Program-made: the position numbers and the translations under genes | Part shown: piece by piece, positions 10,653 to 20,855 of the stretch | Layout of the letters: every line of letters starts with the position of its first letter | How positions within the stretch are numbered: the first letter of the stretch is position 1 | From: Pleurostoma richardsiae | Taxonomy: Eukaryota > Ascomycota > Sordariomycetes > Calosphaeriales > Pleurostomataceae | Reading direction: 5' to 3' | NCBI GenBank assembly: GCA_030052745.1 | Contig: JANBVO010000015.1 | Span: 186,001-250,000, forward strand | Length of the DNA: 64,000 nt | The notes under the pieces: model-generated | Databases searched by the model: none | What the model was told of the DNA's origin: nothing | Seen by the model: only the letters and a program-made list of their open reading frames with translations

Positions 10653-12144
10653 ATGGGCTCAAACGACACCAGTGAGCATGCCAGCCTGCGGGTCGTAGTG
10701 GTCGGGGCGGGCATCGGAGGGTTGACGGCGGCAGTCGGCCTGCGCCTAGACGGGCACGAAGTCGTTGTGCTCGAGCAGGCAGCCGAGTTTGGCGAAGTGA
10801 GTAGCGGTCTTTGTCTGGCCGTCCAGATGAGGACGGCAGACGGTATGTCTATGCCTGCGACTGACTTGCAGCGACATCTAGGTAGGCGCCGGGATGAGAA
10901 TCCCCCCAAACTGCTTCAAGATCTTGCATCGCTGGGGCGTGGACCTCACCTACATGAAGAAGACGTACTCTAACGGGAACCGGTTCCTGCGATACGACGA
11001 CGGCCGGGTGCTCGCGCACATGCCGCATGGCATTCCGGAGTGGGACTTTGGCGGCTCGTACCTCATGGTGCACCGAGCGGACTACCACGCCGTTCTGCTG
11101 CAGAAGGCGCTCGACCTCGGCGCCGACGTGCGGAAAAATAGCAAGGTGGAGGAGTACGACTGGGAGAAGCCGGCCGTGCATCTGCAGAACGGAGAATGGA
11201 TCGAGGGCAACGTGTTGATCGCGGCAGATGGTGAGATAACCAGGGTTTTGTTATGGCGGAGGCATAGAGCTGACTATGACACGACGACATAAGGTGTGCA
11301 GAGCAAGGCTAGAGCGCTGATAGTTGGCCATGAACTCCCGCCCATTGATACCGGTGACTTCTCTTACCGGATCCTTATCCCTGGCAACGTTATCCTAGCA
11401 GATCCAGAGCTGCGCGACCTCGTCTCCGACCCGTGGGTCTCGTCCTGGTGTGGCCCTGACGCCCACGTCATCGGCTACCCTGTCCGCGGCGGCGAGGTCT
11501 ATAACGTCGTGTGCTGCTGCGCCGGACGCTCCATGCAGGATCGACCTTTGGCTGCTAACGAGACCAAGGCTGTCTTCGACAGCAATGCAGAGCTCGTCCG
11601 CCGGTTCAAGGACTGGGAGCCCAGAGTGAGAAAAATTGTCGACTATGCCAAGAACGTGAGCAAAGCTTCTGTCTTCTCATCTCCTTCTGCTAATAGAGGG
11701 AATAAATCACAGGGCTATCTCAAGTGGCGACTGTACGACCTCGACATCGTGGAGCGCTGGGTCCATCCAAGTGGAAGGGCGGCTCTCCTGGGAGACGCAT
11801 GCCATCCGATGCTACCGTACATGGCTTCCGGCGCGGCCATGGCATGTGAAGATGCCGCTGTGCTAAGGCAGGTTCTCAAGACTGCCACACGCCAGAGCGT
11901 CCCTGCGGCACTTCACCAGTATCAGAAGATTCGACAACCGCGCGCTTCAGTCGTGCAGAAGTCGGGTCGGGCACTGCAGCACGCGTACCACCTCGAGGAC
12001 GGTGCGGAACAAGCGCAAAGAGATGAGCTGATGACCAAGGATATGACGGAGAACCCGATCTACTGGGGACATCAGCCGCGGAGGGAGTGGCTCTTTGGAC
12101 ATGATGCAGAAGCCGACGCTAAGGTAACCTCGTTGGCAGCCTAA
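10653..12144 (+). CDS. FAD-dependent monooxygenase, salicylate hydroxylase-like
   Basis: Spliced model: exons 10653-10796, 10882-11230, 11294-11655 and 11713-12144, giving 428 residues with all phases closed. It is a group A flavoprotein monooxygenase (FAD_binding_3 family), which uses NAD(P)H and O2 to hydroxylate or oxidatively decarboxylate phenolic or enol substrates. The dinucleotide motif GAGIGG is at residues 18-23. VGAGMRIPPNCFKILHRWG follows the first junction, the DG motif VLIAADG lies near residue 160, and the GD motif ALLGDACHPMLPYMASGAAMACEDA is about residues 300-325. Length is normal for salicylate or 6-hydroxynicotinate hydroxylases. It is divergent from MFS1 and followed by an SDR, so it likely installs oxygen in the cluster pathway. 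The start ATG at 10653 lies in CAGCAATGG; the restored motifs at each splice make the model secure. The substrate cannot be read from the sequence. Confidence 0.9.
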
Positions 12145-13166
12145 ATAATGTAAAGCGAAGGGGATGTAGCAATATTAGAGATGAAGCAATTAGTTGCTCC
12201 ATGATTAGAGAAAGTCATTGTCTACCAGCTACACGAGTCACTATAGTTAGCAACTTAACGTCCGTACTCAGAGTGAGCTCGGAACTTAATGGTCTCACCG
12301 TCAACCTTGAAGAGAGTGCAGCAACTTGCTACATATACCATCTGCCGCGATACGTCAAATATGCGTGTGACTTTGGTCGATCCCTCACTATACGAGCCCT
12401 CGAGCTCGAACAATCGGGCAGCAAGCCCTCCCGTCCCGCCAATAGCCTATGCTCAGGTCCAGCAACGCGATAAGGCAACGACTGAGACTATCGCTAGGCA
12501 CTCTAATTGGCTCCGGCAGTACAGGGTGGTGACCGTCGCTGATGGCTCTTGCAGCCTGGGCAACCCATTCCTTCACCGGATCTCCGTGGAGCTTAGCCCT
12601 GATAATGGGTGCTGCGACTGCATGGAGACGGCGGTGTTGGGGCACGCTGGGGCCACGCCGGTGAGCTAGAGCGGCGCCAAATACGGCATCGCCGGCTGGA
12701 GGGGGTAACGCCGGACGCGCACCTCATGGACACAACTCTGTAATACGCTATTGGTCCCCGCAGGATGCAGGAGCTCACGGTCGCGGGGCCACGAGCCGCG
12801 GGAGACATGAGCATTCTGTAGTGCAGATGTCGACATCGGCCATCAGGATCAAGCACAGTACCGCACCCGCTCTAGGGTAGGCAAGACCCCCACGGCGTTA
12901 CCGGCTGTTCGGGCAGTAGACGGAAATAGTGGGCAGTGCAGCAAGCTAAGAGTCGCTGTATCGAGATCGTTATGGTTGCTCCATGGCTTACTGATATGTC
13001 GCCATGGAGGTGCTAGCTCGTTTGACCACACTATTATCCCCGTCCATAAGTTGGAGCGTAGTAGCTGACCATAAGCGTAGTAGGCACTCTTGTTTTTTCT
13101 TACAAGGAGGTAGTGCACGATACCGTTCCATCCCACCTTAGACAGCTTGCCACAGTAGCGCCCAAG
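12145..13166. other. Intergenic, promoter of SDR 1
   Basis: About 1 kb with no supported gene. The open frames at 12289-12669 have no domain and shift meaninglessly. An ATCGCCG element stands at 12688-12694 in the context GCATCGCCGGCTGGAGG. It shares the 11-mer CATCGCCGGCT with the site at 10434, consistent with joint control of the monooxygenase and the SDR. Confidence 0.4.
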
Positions 13167-14269
13167 ATGTCTGCAATCGAAATTGCCCCCGACAGCCGGG
13201 TCTTCTCGGATGTTCGTGACAAGGTGGTGATCCTTACAGGTGAGTGGCGGCCGTCTTAGAATCCGAAAGTCACCAGGCAAAACACAGGTTGGACGCAAAC
13301 TGAACGCATTTTTCAATGCAGGCGGTGCAACGGGAATAGGCGCGGCAACGTAAGGAGAGGAGAGACCATTTGAGCCACCAAAAGATTAGTGTTCGCTTAC
13401 AATCTCATTCAGTGTTCGGTTGCTAAACGAGCATGGAGCTATCGTCTCCTTTCTCGACGTCAACAAAGCCGTGGGCGAGGAGCTTGCGGCCGAGCTGGGC
13501 GAGTACGTCGCTGCTGCATGCTGCCTCTATAATACTATAACGTTCACTAACAGACGCGACGTTTAGCAATGTTCACTTTTTCCACGGCTCAGTCACGACA
13601 TGGGAGGACCAGCTAAAGGTCTTTGAGTGGACCGTTGAGAAATACGGCCGCGTAGACATCGTCCTGGCCAACGCGGGCATCGACGAGGTCGTCGAGGACG
13701 CGTTTGCGGACAAGTTTGACGAGAGCGGCAAGCTGCAGGCCCCGACACTCATCGTGCTGGATGTCACGCTACGGGGAGTCATTTTCACTATCAAGCTGGC
13801 ACTCAGCTACTTCAGGCGGTTGAAGATCCGCGGCTCTATCGTCGCTACGGGTTCGGCTGCCTCGTATCTCGACACACCGGGCATTCCGGTATACAACGCG
13901 GCCAAGCACGGCGTTCTTGGCCTAGTCCGGTCACTACGGGACAGCCTGAAGGAGGAGGGCCTAATCCGCGCCAACGTCGTCGCTCCGTCCTTCACGGCGA
14001 CGCCCTTCACAAAGAACCTCATCCATTTCTGGAGGAGGGAGGGGCTGCCCATCAATGAGCCCGAACAGATCGCGCGGGCCATCTTGTTCCTTGCCGTGAA
14101 CCCTGATTATCACGGCAAGTCACTGTACGTCGCGGCTGGCACTTACACCGAGCTTGAAGGGCCTATCTTGGCAACACAGGAGCAATGGCTTGGCAAGCAG
14201 AACACTGCATGGGTCAATCTGCGCAAGACCAAAAACCTGAAGATGGGCAAGCCCGAGGATAACGTATGA
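13167..14269 (+). CDS. Short-chain dehydrogenase/reductase 1
   Basis: Spliced model: exons 13167-13239, 13322-13349, 13413-13502 and 13567-14269, giving 297 residues. Splicing rebuilds the cofactor motif TGGGATGIG (about residues 24-32), which is interrupted by introns in the genomic frame. Further classical SDR marks are FLDVNKA after strand 2 (an Asp there suggests NAD(H)), LANAG, the catalytic YNAAK (Tyr-x3-Lys) and a conserved VVAPSFTATPF segment. The C-terminus is longer than usual (to about residue 297). The classical SDR family interconverts alcohols and ketones. It lies between the FAD monooxygenase and the enol-lactonase-like hydrolase, and plausibly oxidises an alcohol of the pathway intermediate. 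The 28-nt second exon is unusually small but keeps phase. The start is the only ATG preceding the Rossmann motif in frame. Confidence 0.87.
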
Positions 14270-14374
14270 GCAACACTTAGATAGCCTTTCATGTTTTGTA
14301 GCTGAATATAACAAATCATGAGCGACCATGAATTTCATACATCATTATTTCCCATGGGTCTTTGTTCGTAGCCG

Positions 14375-15229
14375 TTATGCCCGGCGCAGAGCCTCCTGCA
14401 CAAGTCTATGAAACCGTTCGGGCTGCTGGATGTTGACAATGTGTCCCGAATCGGGCACGATCACTACTTCAGAGCCAGCGGCGGCCGCCAGACGCCGCGA
14501 ATCCTCTGGTATGTCGGCGTCGTGCTCACCCGCCACAAAAGTAAAACGCTTCCCGTCACCCCTGGCCCCAATGTCGCGCACGACAGGCCATAGGTCCAGC
14601 CGTCTCAGTGCCGCCGCGCTAGCCTCAAACCCTTCGATGCTCTGGCCACCAACTATCTCCTCGACAGCAACCGCCCTCTCCGGGTTGGCTTTAATCCACG
14701 CCTCCGGAAACCAACGGCCAACACTCTGACGGCCCAGGGATTGACTCCCGTGCTCGCGGCCGTAGGCTATGCGAGAGTCGTAGGCGGCGTCGGCGCCAGC
14801 CGGTGGCTGTGCCTTGGTGCCAACTACCAAGACGTGGCCCAAGCGACTGGGATGCTTAGCGCCCGCAATGAGCACAACACCGGCGCCAATACTCAGTCCA
14901 ACGGCTAGGGAGGCCCTGCTGATTCCAAGGTGGTCTAAAAGGAGGATGAGGTCATCGGCAAGGTTGTCCAGTGAGTGACCCGCGGCATAGTTGAAATCTG
15001 CGTCGGCTGAGAGTGGCGACTTCCCATGGAAGCGGGAGTCGTAACGGATGATAGTGTGGGTTGGTCCGAAGTAAGAGGTAAGGCCATCCCAGAGGTGCGT
15101 CGTCGCTGCGAGAGAGTTGGACAAGACTATGGTTGGCCGTGAGCCGTCGAGTGGGCCGTCGACGGAGTAGTAGATACGGATGTCAGGCTTGGCCGACACG
15201 GTTAGGTAACCTTCGAGTTGTGGCGCCAT
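14375..15229 (-). CDS. Alpha/beta hydrolase, 3-oxoadipate enol-lactonase-like
   Basis: Single-exon gene of 284 residues, starting at ATG 15229 in AAGATGG. It has the alpha/beta hydrolase fold with sequence features of PcaD-type enol-lactonases. IVLSNSLAATTHLWD and IIRYDSRFHGKS form the N-terminal part, the nucleophile elbow is GLSIGAG (Ser about residue 113), GEHDAD carries the acid, and DSGHIVNIQQPERF carries the catalytic His. PcaD relatives hydrolyse beta-ketoadipate enol-lactone, but many fungal members open other lactones or esters. Its position in the cluster beside OYE and BVMO genes makes lactone opening attractive. No ring-cleaving dioxygenase is present, so a complete beta-ketoadipate route is not encoded here. 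It converges with SDR 1, with 105 bp between stops. Confidence 0.82.
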   Translation of the reverse strand: MAPQLEGYLTVSAKPDIRIYYSVDGPLDGSRPTIVLSNSLAATTHLWDGLTSYFGPTHTIIRYDSRFHGKSPLSADADFNYAAGHSLDNLADDLILLLDHLGISRASLAVGLSIGAGVVLIAGAKHPSRLGHVLVVGTKAQPPAGADAAYDSRIAYGREHGSQSLGRQSVGRWFPEAWIKANPERAVAVEEIVGGQSIEGFEASAAALRRLDLWPVVRDIGARGDGKRFTFVAGEHDADIPEDSRRLAAAAGSEVVIVPDSGHIVNIQQPERFHRLVQEALRRA

Positions 15230-15729
15230 CTTGATCGCGGTTCAGTTCAATGCAATGTTCTCGCCCAGGCGTTTTAGGTTATAGAAGTGGACTGTGACGT
15301 TCACGAGTCTCTCATATGTGCTAAGACCCGGACGGATTCGGCTCGCCGGCTCCACTAACTCGGCGATCCCGCATGGGGCCTTCCGGGAAGGTGTCAGTAC
15401 CCCGAAAATGAGTTGATTGCTCCCGTTCCACAGGACGGAGCATCCGCATTGTAACTCGGCATCCTGCCGGGAAACCCGTTAAGAACGTCTGGATTCTTTC
15501 CCTTCGCTTCCCGATACGCCGTGCTTCAAGTAGATCACAGCAAGGCAGGTCCCGAACGTCAGCGGACGGTGGCCTCTGTGTATGGAAGTTGACTGCGCTG
15601 GAACACTGATGAGCCTCGATGCTATGCCTAGAGGTGATGTTGTTACGCATCAGTCGGAAAGTAGCATTGCAGATGCTTAAATGGCTAGTGATCTTTTTGG
15701 GTTCTATAACTTGAGAATTTCTACGTGCC
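15230..15729. other. Intergenic, promoter of the alpha/beta hydrolase
   Basis: 500 bp with no gene. Two copies of the cluster element occur together: TCGCCGGCTCC at 15343-15353 on the plus strand and, on the minus strand, ATCGCCG at 15367-15361, both upstream of the hydrolase start at 15229. The 3' end of the Old Yellow Enzyme gene borders the other side. Confidence 0.35.
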
Positions 15730-16941
15730 TCACGCGGCCCCGACTGTTCCTGCTATCGTAGGAGATAGCTGTGTAAGCTCACCACCAACGCCTGCCGCCG
15801 CCGTATCTGATGCTTGTGAGCACCGACCCCCACTTCCTGCCGTTGCTACGGAATGCTGTCCATCCAACTCCCGAATCGGAGGATAATCTGTGTAGCCCTT
15901 TGGCTCAAGAACCTCGTAGAATAAATCCCGGTTGTACTTTGCGAGCGGGAGGTCATGTTGAATGCGGCGAGGCAGATCCGGATTCGAGATGAAGGCTCTG
16001 CCAAAGCCAACAAGAACATCTGAGCCCGAATACACGGTCTCGATGGCCTCCCTGGCGCTGGTCCCGTTGTATCCCCCGGCGACAATCACCGGGCTGGTCT
16101 TGCCCCATATATTCACCAGGAACTTGATAGACTCCCTCCCTTCTGAGTCGGTATTGCCCATGACACGGGCTTCGATGATGTGCAGATACGCCAACTTCAG
16201 CTCACGCAGCTGTGTCACGAGGTATGAAAATTGAGGCACCGGGTCATTCATCCTCATGCTGTGGTGCCGGCTCCAGGGACTGACTCGGTATCCCACGCGG
16301 TCTGCCCCGATGGCGCCTGCGATTGCCTTAGCCACCTCGATCCCGAAGCGCGCACGCTTCTCGACAGAGCCTCCCCAGGCGTCCGTCCTCCTGTTTGACA
16401 CGTCCTGCGTAAACTGGTCCACGAGGTAGCCGTTTGCGCCATGGACCTCGACGCCGTCAAAGCCAGCTTCGATGGCGTTGACCGATGCCGTACGGTAGTC
16501 GTCTATCAGTTGCAGGATCTCTGGCTCGGACAGCGGCCGCGGCACCGGTGCATTTGCGTCCAGCGGTACGTCGCTGGCGGAGACGACCTCGGCGCCGCGC
16601 TTGACGGCACCCGCCCTCGCAGCCCGGCCGCAGATCCACAGCTGGGCGAAGATGTACGAACCCCGCGCGTGCACCGCCGTTGTAATAGGCTTCCACGCCT
16701 CGATCTGTTCAACCGTGAAGAGGCCCGGTGTGTTGGGAAGAGCAGCAGAGCGTGGTGAGACCGAGGTTGCTTCGCTGATCAGCAGCGTGCCGGGCGCAGC
16801 GGCGCGTTGGGCGTAGTATTCGACCATCATGTCGGCCGGGGTGTGGTCATCAAGAGCCCGGCGCCGGGTCATGGGTGCCATGACAACGCGATGCCGCAGG
16901 TGGCACTGCCCGACCTGGATTGGGAAGAAGAGCGCAGACAT
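15730..16941 (-). CDS. Old Yellow Enzyme family ene-reductase (NADH:flavin oxidoreductase)
   Basis: Single-exon gene of 403 residues. It is an FMN-dependent TIM-barrel enzyme that reduces activated C=C bonds of enones and enals using NAD(P)H. Marks in order: VVMAPMTRRRA with the flavin-binding Thr, LLISEATSVSP, FAQLWICGRAARAG, VEVHGANGYLVDQFTQDVSNRRTDAWGGS (the His/Asn substrate pair and the barrel signature, about residues 170-200), GYRVSPWSRHHSMRMNDPVPQF, and VIVAGGYNGTSAREA with VGFGRAFISNPDLPRRI for FMN phosphate binding. The homologous part ends around GYTDYPPIREL; about 40 small and polar residues follow, a low-complexity tail that most relatives lack. The start ATG at 16941 precedes the conserved FFPIQVGQCHLRHRVVMAPMTR. 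It is divergent from the esterase at 17961. Confidence 0.9.
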   Translation of the reverse strand: MSALFFPIQVGQCHLRHRVVMAPMTRRRALDDHTPADMMVEYYAQRAAAPGTLLISEATSVSPRSAALPNTPGLFTVEQIEAWKPITTAVHARGSYIFAQLWICGRAARAGAVKRGAEVVSASDVPLDANAPVPRPLSEPEILQLIDDYRTASVNAIEAGFDGVEVHGANGYLVDQFTQDVSNRRTDAWGGSVEKRARFGIEVAKAIAGAIGADRVGYRVSPWSRHHSMRMNDPVPQFSYLVTQLRELKLAYLHIIEARVMGNTDSEGRESIKFLVNIWGKTSPVIVAGGYNGTSAREAIETVYSGSDVLVGFGRAFISNPDLPRRIQHDLPLAKYNRDLFYEVLEPKGYTDYPPIRELDGQHSVATAGSGGRCSQASDTAAAGVGGELTQLSPTIAGTVGAA

Positions 16942-17960
16942 TTTGCCTTTCTTCCTCGATATCTTGAGGTGAGAGTTAGGCTCCTGCTCCTCTGGATATT
17001 GCCCCCAAGTGTTAACTAGATATCGCTCGCGCCCTGATCAATGAGTGCAAAGGCGAATGCACCGTGCGACTGACTTGTCTGAATACAGGGTAGAGTGTCT
17101 TGCTAATCACATTGCCCACAAGGGTGCTTGCTGTTGCTGCTACCAATCTCGGCGGAGCCGAAAAGGGAAGTTCTTCGGGCTGTCATGAATAACCAGGGAC
17201 GCCGCTGCGGTCGTCAAGACAGAGCGAGCTGTTGCCGGGACCGCGCCGGGCTCCTTTAGCTCGGATTGCACCATCGCCGTCGCCGGGCACTGCACATCCG
17301 CCCTGGGGACTTCTTTGTGCAGGAACAATCTCTGCAATGTGAATGAGGGTATCTTCTCAGATCTACCGTATCGTCTATCCTGGACCAAGAGTTACAGTGG
17401 TGGAGAGTATGCGGAGTACCCTGCATACATGATGGAGAACGTCCAAAGCTCTAGCCCTCTCTCTTCGATACCTGCTTGTGGGTAGACACCGTTCCTGACT
17501 CATAAGCCGTGGTCTGAGAATAACTGTCACATACGACCATACCTAGCAGAATACTCGGGATCCCGTCCGCTCTCCCCTCGATAAGCTGCTAAGGGCCGGA
17601 TTAGTAGTTGGGTCGGTGACGACCAGCGAATACCCGGTGTTGTATGTTTTTCTTTTTTGGCGCCGTTCTCCTATTTCTTTTTTCTTTTTTGGGGGGGCAT
17701 CCGTGTGAAAGCATCTCCACTTAGAGATCGGTATTACTTGTTTAGGCAAGCGCCTCGAGTCTCACTTCTTATGTTTAGCTCCAGGGGACTTGGAATCGGT
17801 GGTTAACCCTCCTTAGCCAGGGGGTCAAGAGCAGAGACTTCACTCAGAGAAATCGATGTTTTGCCGGATTTCTTAGTGCTCTTCACCCTCTTGGCTTCGC
17901 ACAGAAACCCCGCAAGATTTGCGAACGTACGCAGCGGAACTCCTCCGGGAAGCAGCAGAC
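16942..17960. promoter_or_regulatory. Divergent promoter, OYE / HSL esterase
   Basis: About 1 kb between outward-facing starts, with no supported gene. ATCGCCG occurs at 17273-17279, directly followed by TCGCCGGG. A T-rich and G-rich tract (about 17646-17697) lies nearer the esterase. Confidence 0.35.
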
Positions 17961-19141
17961 ATGGCAGACTTCTCGTACCTGTCGGCTCCGTCGTCGGAAT
18001 GGACAGACTTCGAAAAGACCTGGATTCCCCCTTCGCCTCCCGCTACGGCTTCCATCAGGGAAATCCGGGATCTAGCGAATGCCGGAACAGCGAAGCTGTT
18101 TGCCAATGTTCTCGGCCGGCCTGGTTGGTGTGGTGTGGTCTGATATCACTTGCGTCGGAGGCTGACTCGGTGGCGCAGAAGCTGGTTTGGACATTGTCGA
18201 TTACAACATTCCCACCACTGATGGTGTAACCATACCAGTGCGGCTCTACACACCCCGGGGAAGGTCCGGCCGCCTTCCGCTATACATCTCTTTTCATGGC
18301 GGTGGCTACTACATGGGCAACCTGGAGACTGAGGACCCCCACTGCCGGCAAGTCGTGCTCAACACTGGAGCTGCGGTGCTGAACGTCAACTATCGCCACA
18401 CACCTGACTGGACATTCCCGGCGCCCGTGGACGACGCCTGGGCAGCGTTTCAATGGGCTCGTGACTCGGCGGAGCAACACAACCTTGACCCCCAGCGGAT
18501 CTACGTCGGGGGAGTAAGCGCAGGCGGCACTCTGGCTATCACCGTAGCCCTTCGAGCACTTAAGGAGGTAAAGGCGCCGTGGATCCCTGCTCCTGTGTCA
18601 CCAAGAGAACTAATATCTCTCAAATAGGGCATCACTACCGTGAAGGGCCTCTTCCTGGCAACTCCAGCAACTGTCCATCCAGACTACTTCCCGTTCGATC
18701 TGGTGAAGGATGGCCGCAGCTCCTTCCAGGAGAACGCTAATGCCCCGTTCATCAATGCAGCCAAGCTGCGCAACTTTATGAACCTATACCAGCCTGAGCC
18801 GGCAGACCCCGACTGCTCCCCGCTGTTGCTGTCCACAGAGTCATTCTCTGGCCTGTGCCCGACTTGGATTCATGTGGCCGGACTGGACCCGCTGCGGGAC
18901 GAGGGCCTCCTATTCGAGAAGAGACTGAGGGACGCTGGGTTGGTCTAACATCACCTACCCTGTTAAATGCTACAGAGGCTAACTCCGTCATTCCAGAGTC
19001 AAGACAAGTTTGTACACGTATCCTGGTATACCTCATGCGTTCATGTCGCTGCCGAAGCTTCCATCGGCTGCTGTGTATCGTAAGAGACTGTACCGGGACC
19101 TAAAAACTGCCACTTCTAGCTCGGAAAGCCGTTATACTTGA
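17961..19141 (+). CDS. HSL-family alpha/beta hydrolase (esterase/lactonase)
   Basis: Spliced model: exons 17961-18123, 18179-18567, 18628-18938 and 18997-19141, giving 335 residues with closed phases. It belongs to the hormone-sensitive-lipase (alpha/beta hydrolase fold-3) group, which hydrolyses esters and lactones. The oxyanion motif is SFHGGGYYMG (about residues 91-100), the nucleophile elbow is GGVSAGG (Ser about residue 168), the acid is in AGLDPLRDEG, and the catalytic His in PGIPHAFMSLP appears only after the last splice. The elbow has Val where GDSAGG is usual. Bacterial epsilon-lactone hydrolases of cyclic terpenoid catabolism are members of this family, which matters because a BVMO and an OYE are in the same cluster. 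Substrate is inferred, fold is firm. The ATG at 17961 is the first in frame; an upstream extension would need TTG. Confidence 0.87.
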
Positions 19142-19242
19142 CAAAATGGCCCAGATGTTTGCAACCATATAAAAGTGGCTTTCATATTAGGAATAAATTT
19201 AATCCCCTAAGCTGGAATAATAGCGAGATCCTACGAGTTGTC

Positions 19243-20212
19243 CTACATACTATGCGTCCCTCCGTCAACGTAGATCCGCGCCCCAGTCACATAATCACTG
19301 GCCGAGCTAGCAAGGAAGACCGTAACGCCTTTGAAGTCCTGGGGCTTCCCCCACCTACCGGCGGGTACTGCAGCAACGATCCGGTTGCTCAGCTCCTTGT
19401 TCTCGACCGTCTTTTGGGAGAGGGGCGTGTGTATCCATCTAGAAACAGTCAGCTTCAGGAAATAATGACGGCTTCACACATGACGACGTACCCTGGATAC
19501 AGTGCGTTGACTTGAATATTGTAGACGGCGAGCTCATTGGCCAAAGAGTTCGTCAGTTGCCCGACAGCGGCCTTCAGCGGCGCGTAAACAGAAAACCTCG
19601 TCATCGCCCGCTCGGCTGTGAAGGATGAGATATTGATAATCTTGCCTCCGAGTCCTCTGGCTGCCATATGCCGCCCAAAGAGCTGTGACAGGAGGTACAC
19701 CGCGTGGAAGTGTATTTGGGTGACCTGTACATAGTTGTCAGAGATAGGAAGTGGATATGAATAGGGAAGTCCTCGGCGATAAGCAGTGCTCTTCGACTGA
19801 CTAATTCTCGATGTGCGTCCGTCTCCGTGAGAACCGGTACGAAGCCACCAGTGATTCCTGCTACATTGCAGAGGATATCAACGACTCGGCCATCCCGCTC
19901 CAAAATTTCTGAGACCGTTTGTCTGATATTGTCATTGCTGCTCAGGTCGCAGTCGTAGGTAACGACGCGTCGGCCTGTCTGCTCCGCAAGCTGTTTGGGG
20001 AAAGCCGAGGCGTCGCCGGGTATCTGGATGATAATAATGTCAGCGCCGGCCTCAGCCAGACCCCTAGCCATGCCGCTGCCGATCCCGCCGTTTCCGCCTG
20101 TCACTACTGCAGTCTTGCCGCTGAGGTCGAACAGCGCCAAGGCACTCGTCGTTTCGCCGTGGCAGGCGTTTGGGACGGCAGGAAACAGATTGTCGGGCGG
20201 AAATGAAGCCAT
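19243..20212 (-). CDS. Short-chain dehydrogenase/reductase 2
   Basis: Spliced model: exons 20212-19802, 19724-19492 and 19438-19243, giving 279 residues. It is a classical SDR close to the gluconate 5-dehydrogenase/KduD type: LFDLSGKTAVVTGGNGGIGSGMA (cofactor motif about residues 36-44), a long IPGDASAF loop after strand 2, NVAG in place of NNAG, INISSF with the catalytic Ser, YAPLK as the Tyr-x3-Lys pair, and ALYPGW closing the substrate loop. The C-terminus restored by the last exon (AGRWGKPQDFKG, FLASSASDYVTGARIYVDGG) is textbook for the family. It converges tightly with the esterase (about 100 bp between stops). The likely role is an alcohol/ketone redox step on a cluster intermediate. 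The donor TTA|GTCAGT of intron 1 is weaker than the rest, so that junction is slightly less sure. Confidence 0.86.
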
Positions 20213-20855
20213 CTGCGCTTGTTCCTCGCGATGTTCACGTCAAATCTTTCCGAGTGCCCCTTACTGTTAACAACCCTTTAGTTTGGGTGTCCCTCATTCC
20301 AAATTTGGGGGGAGAGGATTGGGTTTCGGTGGTGCTCTATTAGGTCTAGGTGTTGAGCTAGATTACGGCAGATGGCAGTGGCTTTTGTGTGCTGATTTGT
20401 CTTGGCTGCTGGCAATTATTTCATAGAATGTGCTGTCGCCGACCGCAGCATACCTACCGCTCGCGACGTTTTCGTGAGAGTGGATGCAGCCACACCGGTG
20501 GATGACTTCCTGCTAGTGACACTTACGAGTCGCATAGTGAAAGAGAACTAGCAAAGACAGTGGTGCAACGATATACATTCTCCTCTAATGACACCATTTA
20601 GGCATGAGATCTGTTTATACCATGATTGCGCTTGGCGGATTACCTTCCAAGGCAAGGATGCAAGGAGATATGTTTTCTTCGGCGGCTCTTATAGGTGTCT
20701 AATATTAGAACTTCTGAGAGAGCATATCAGATATGGATGACGTTGGTAGTATTCTTGTTATAGGACGTCAAGAACTAGAGTACATTCCGAAGATGTTTCC
20801 ACTATCTCATGTAGGATTTGCCTAGTCTTTAGGTGCTTGTCTCAATACGATCTTC
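20213..20855. other. Intergenic, promoter of SDR 2 and 3' flank of MFS 2
   Basis: 643 bp, A/T-richer than the flanking genes. No gene or repeat is seen. A near match to the cluster element (TGTCGCCGACC, about 20431) is present but not exact. Confidence 0.4.
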
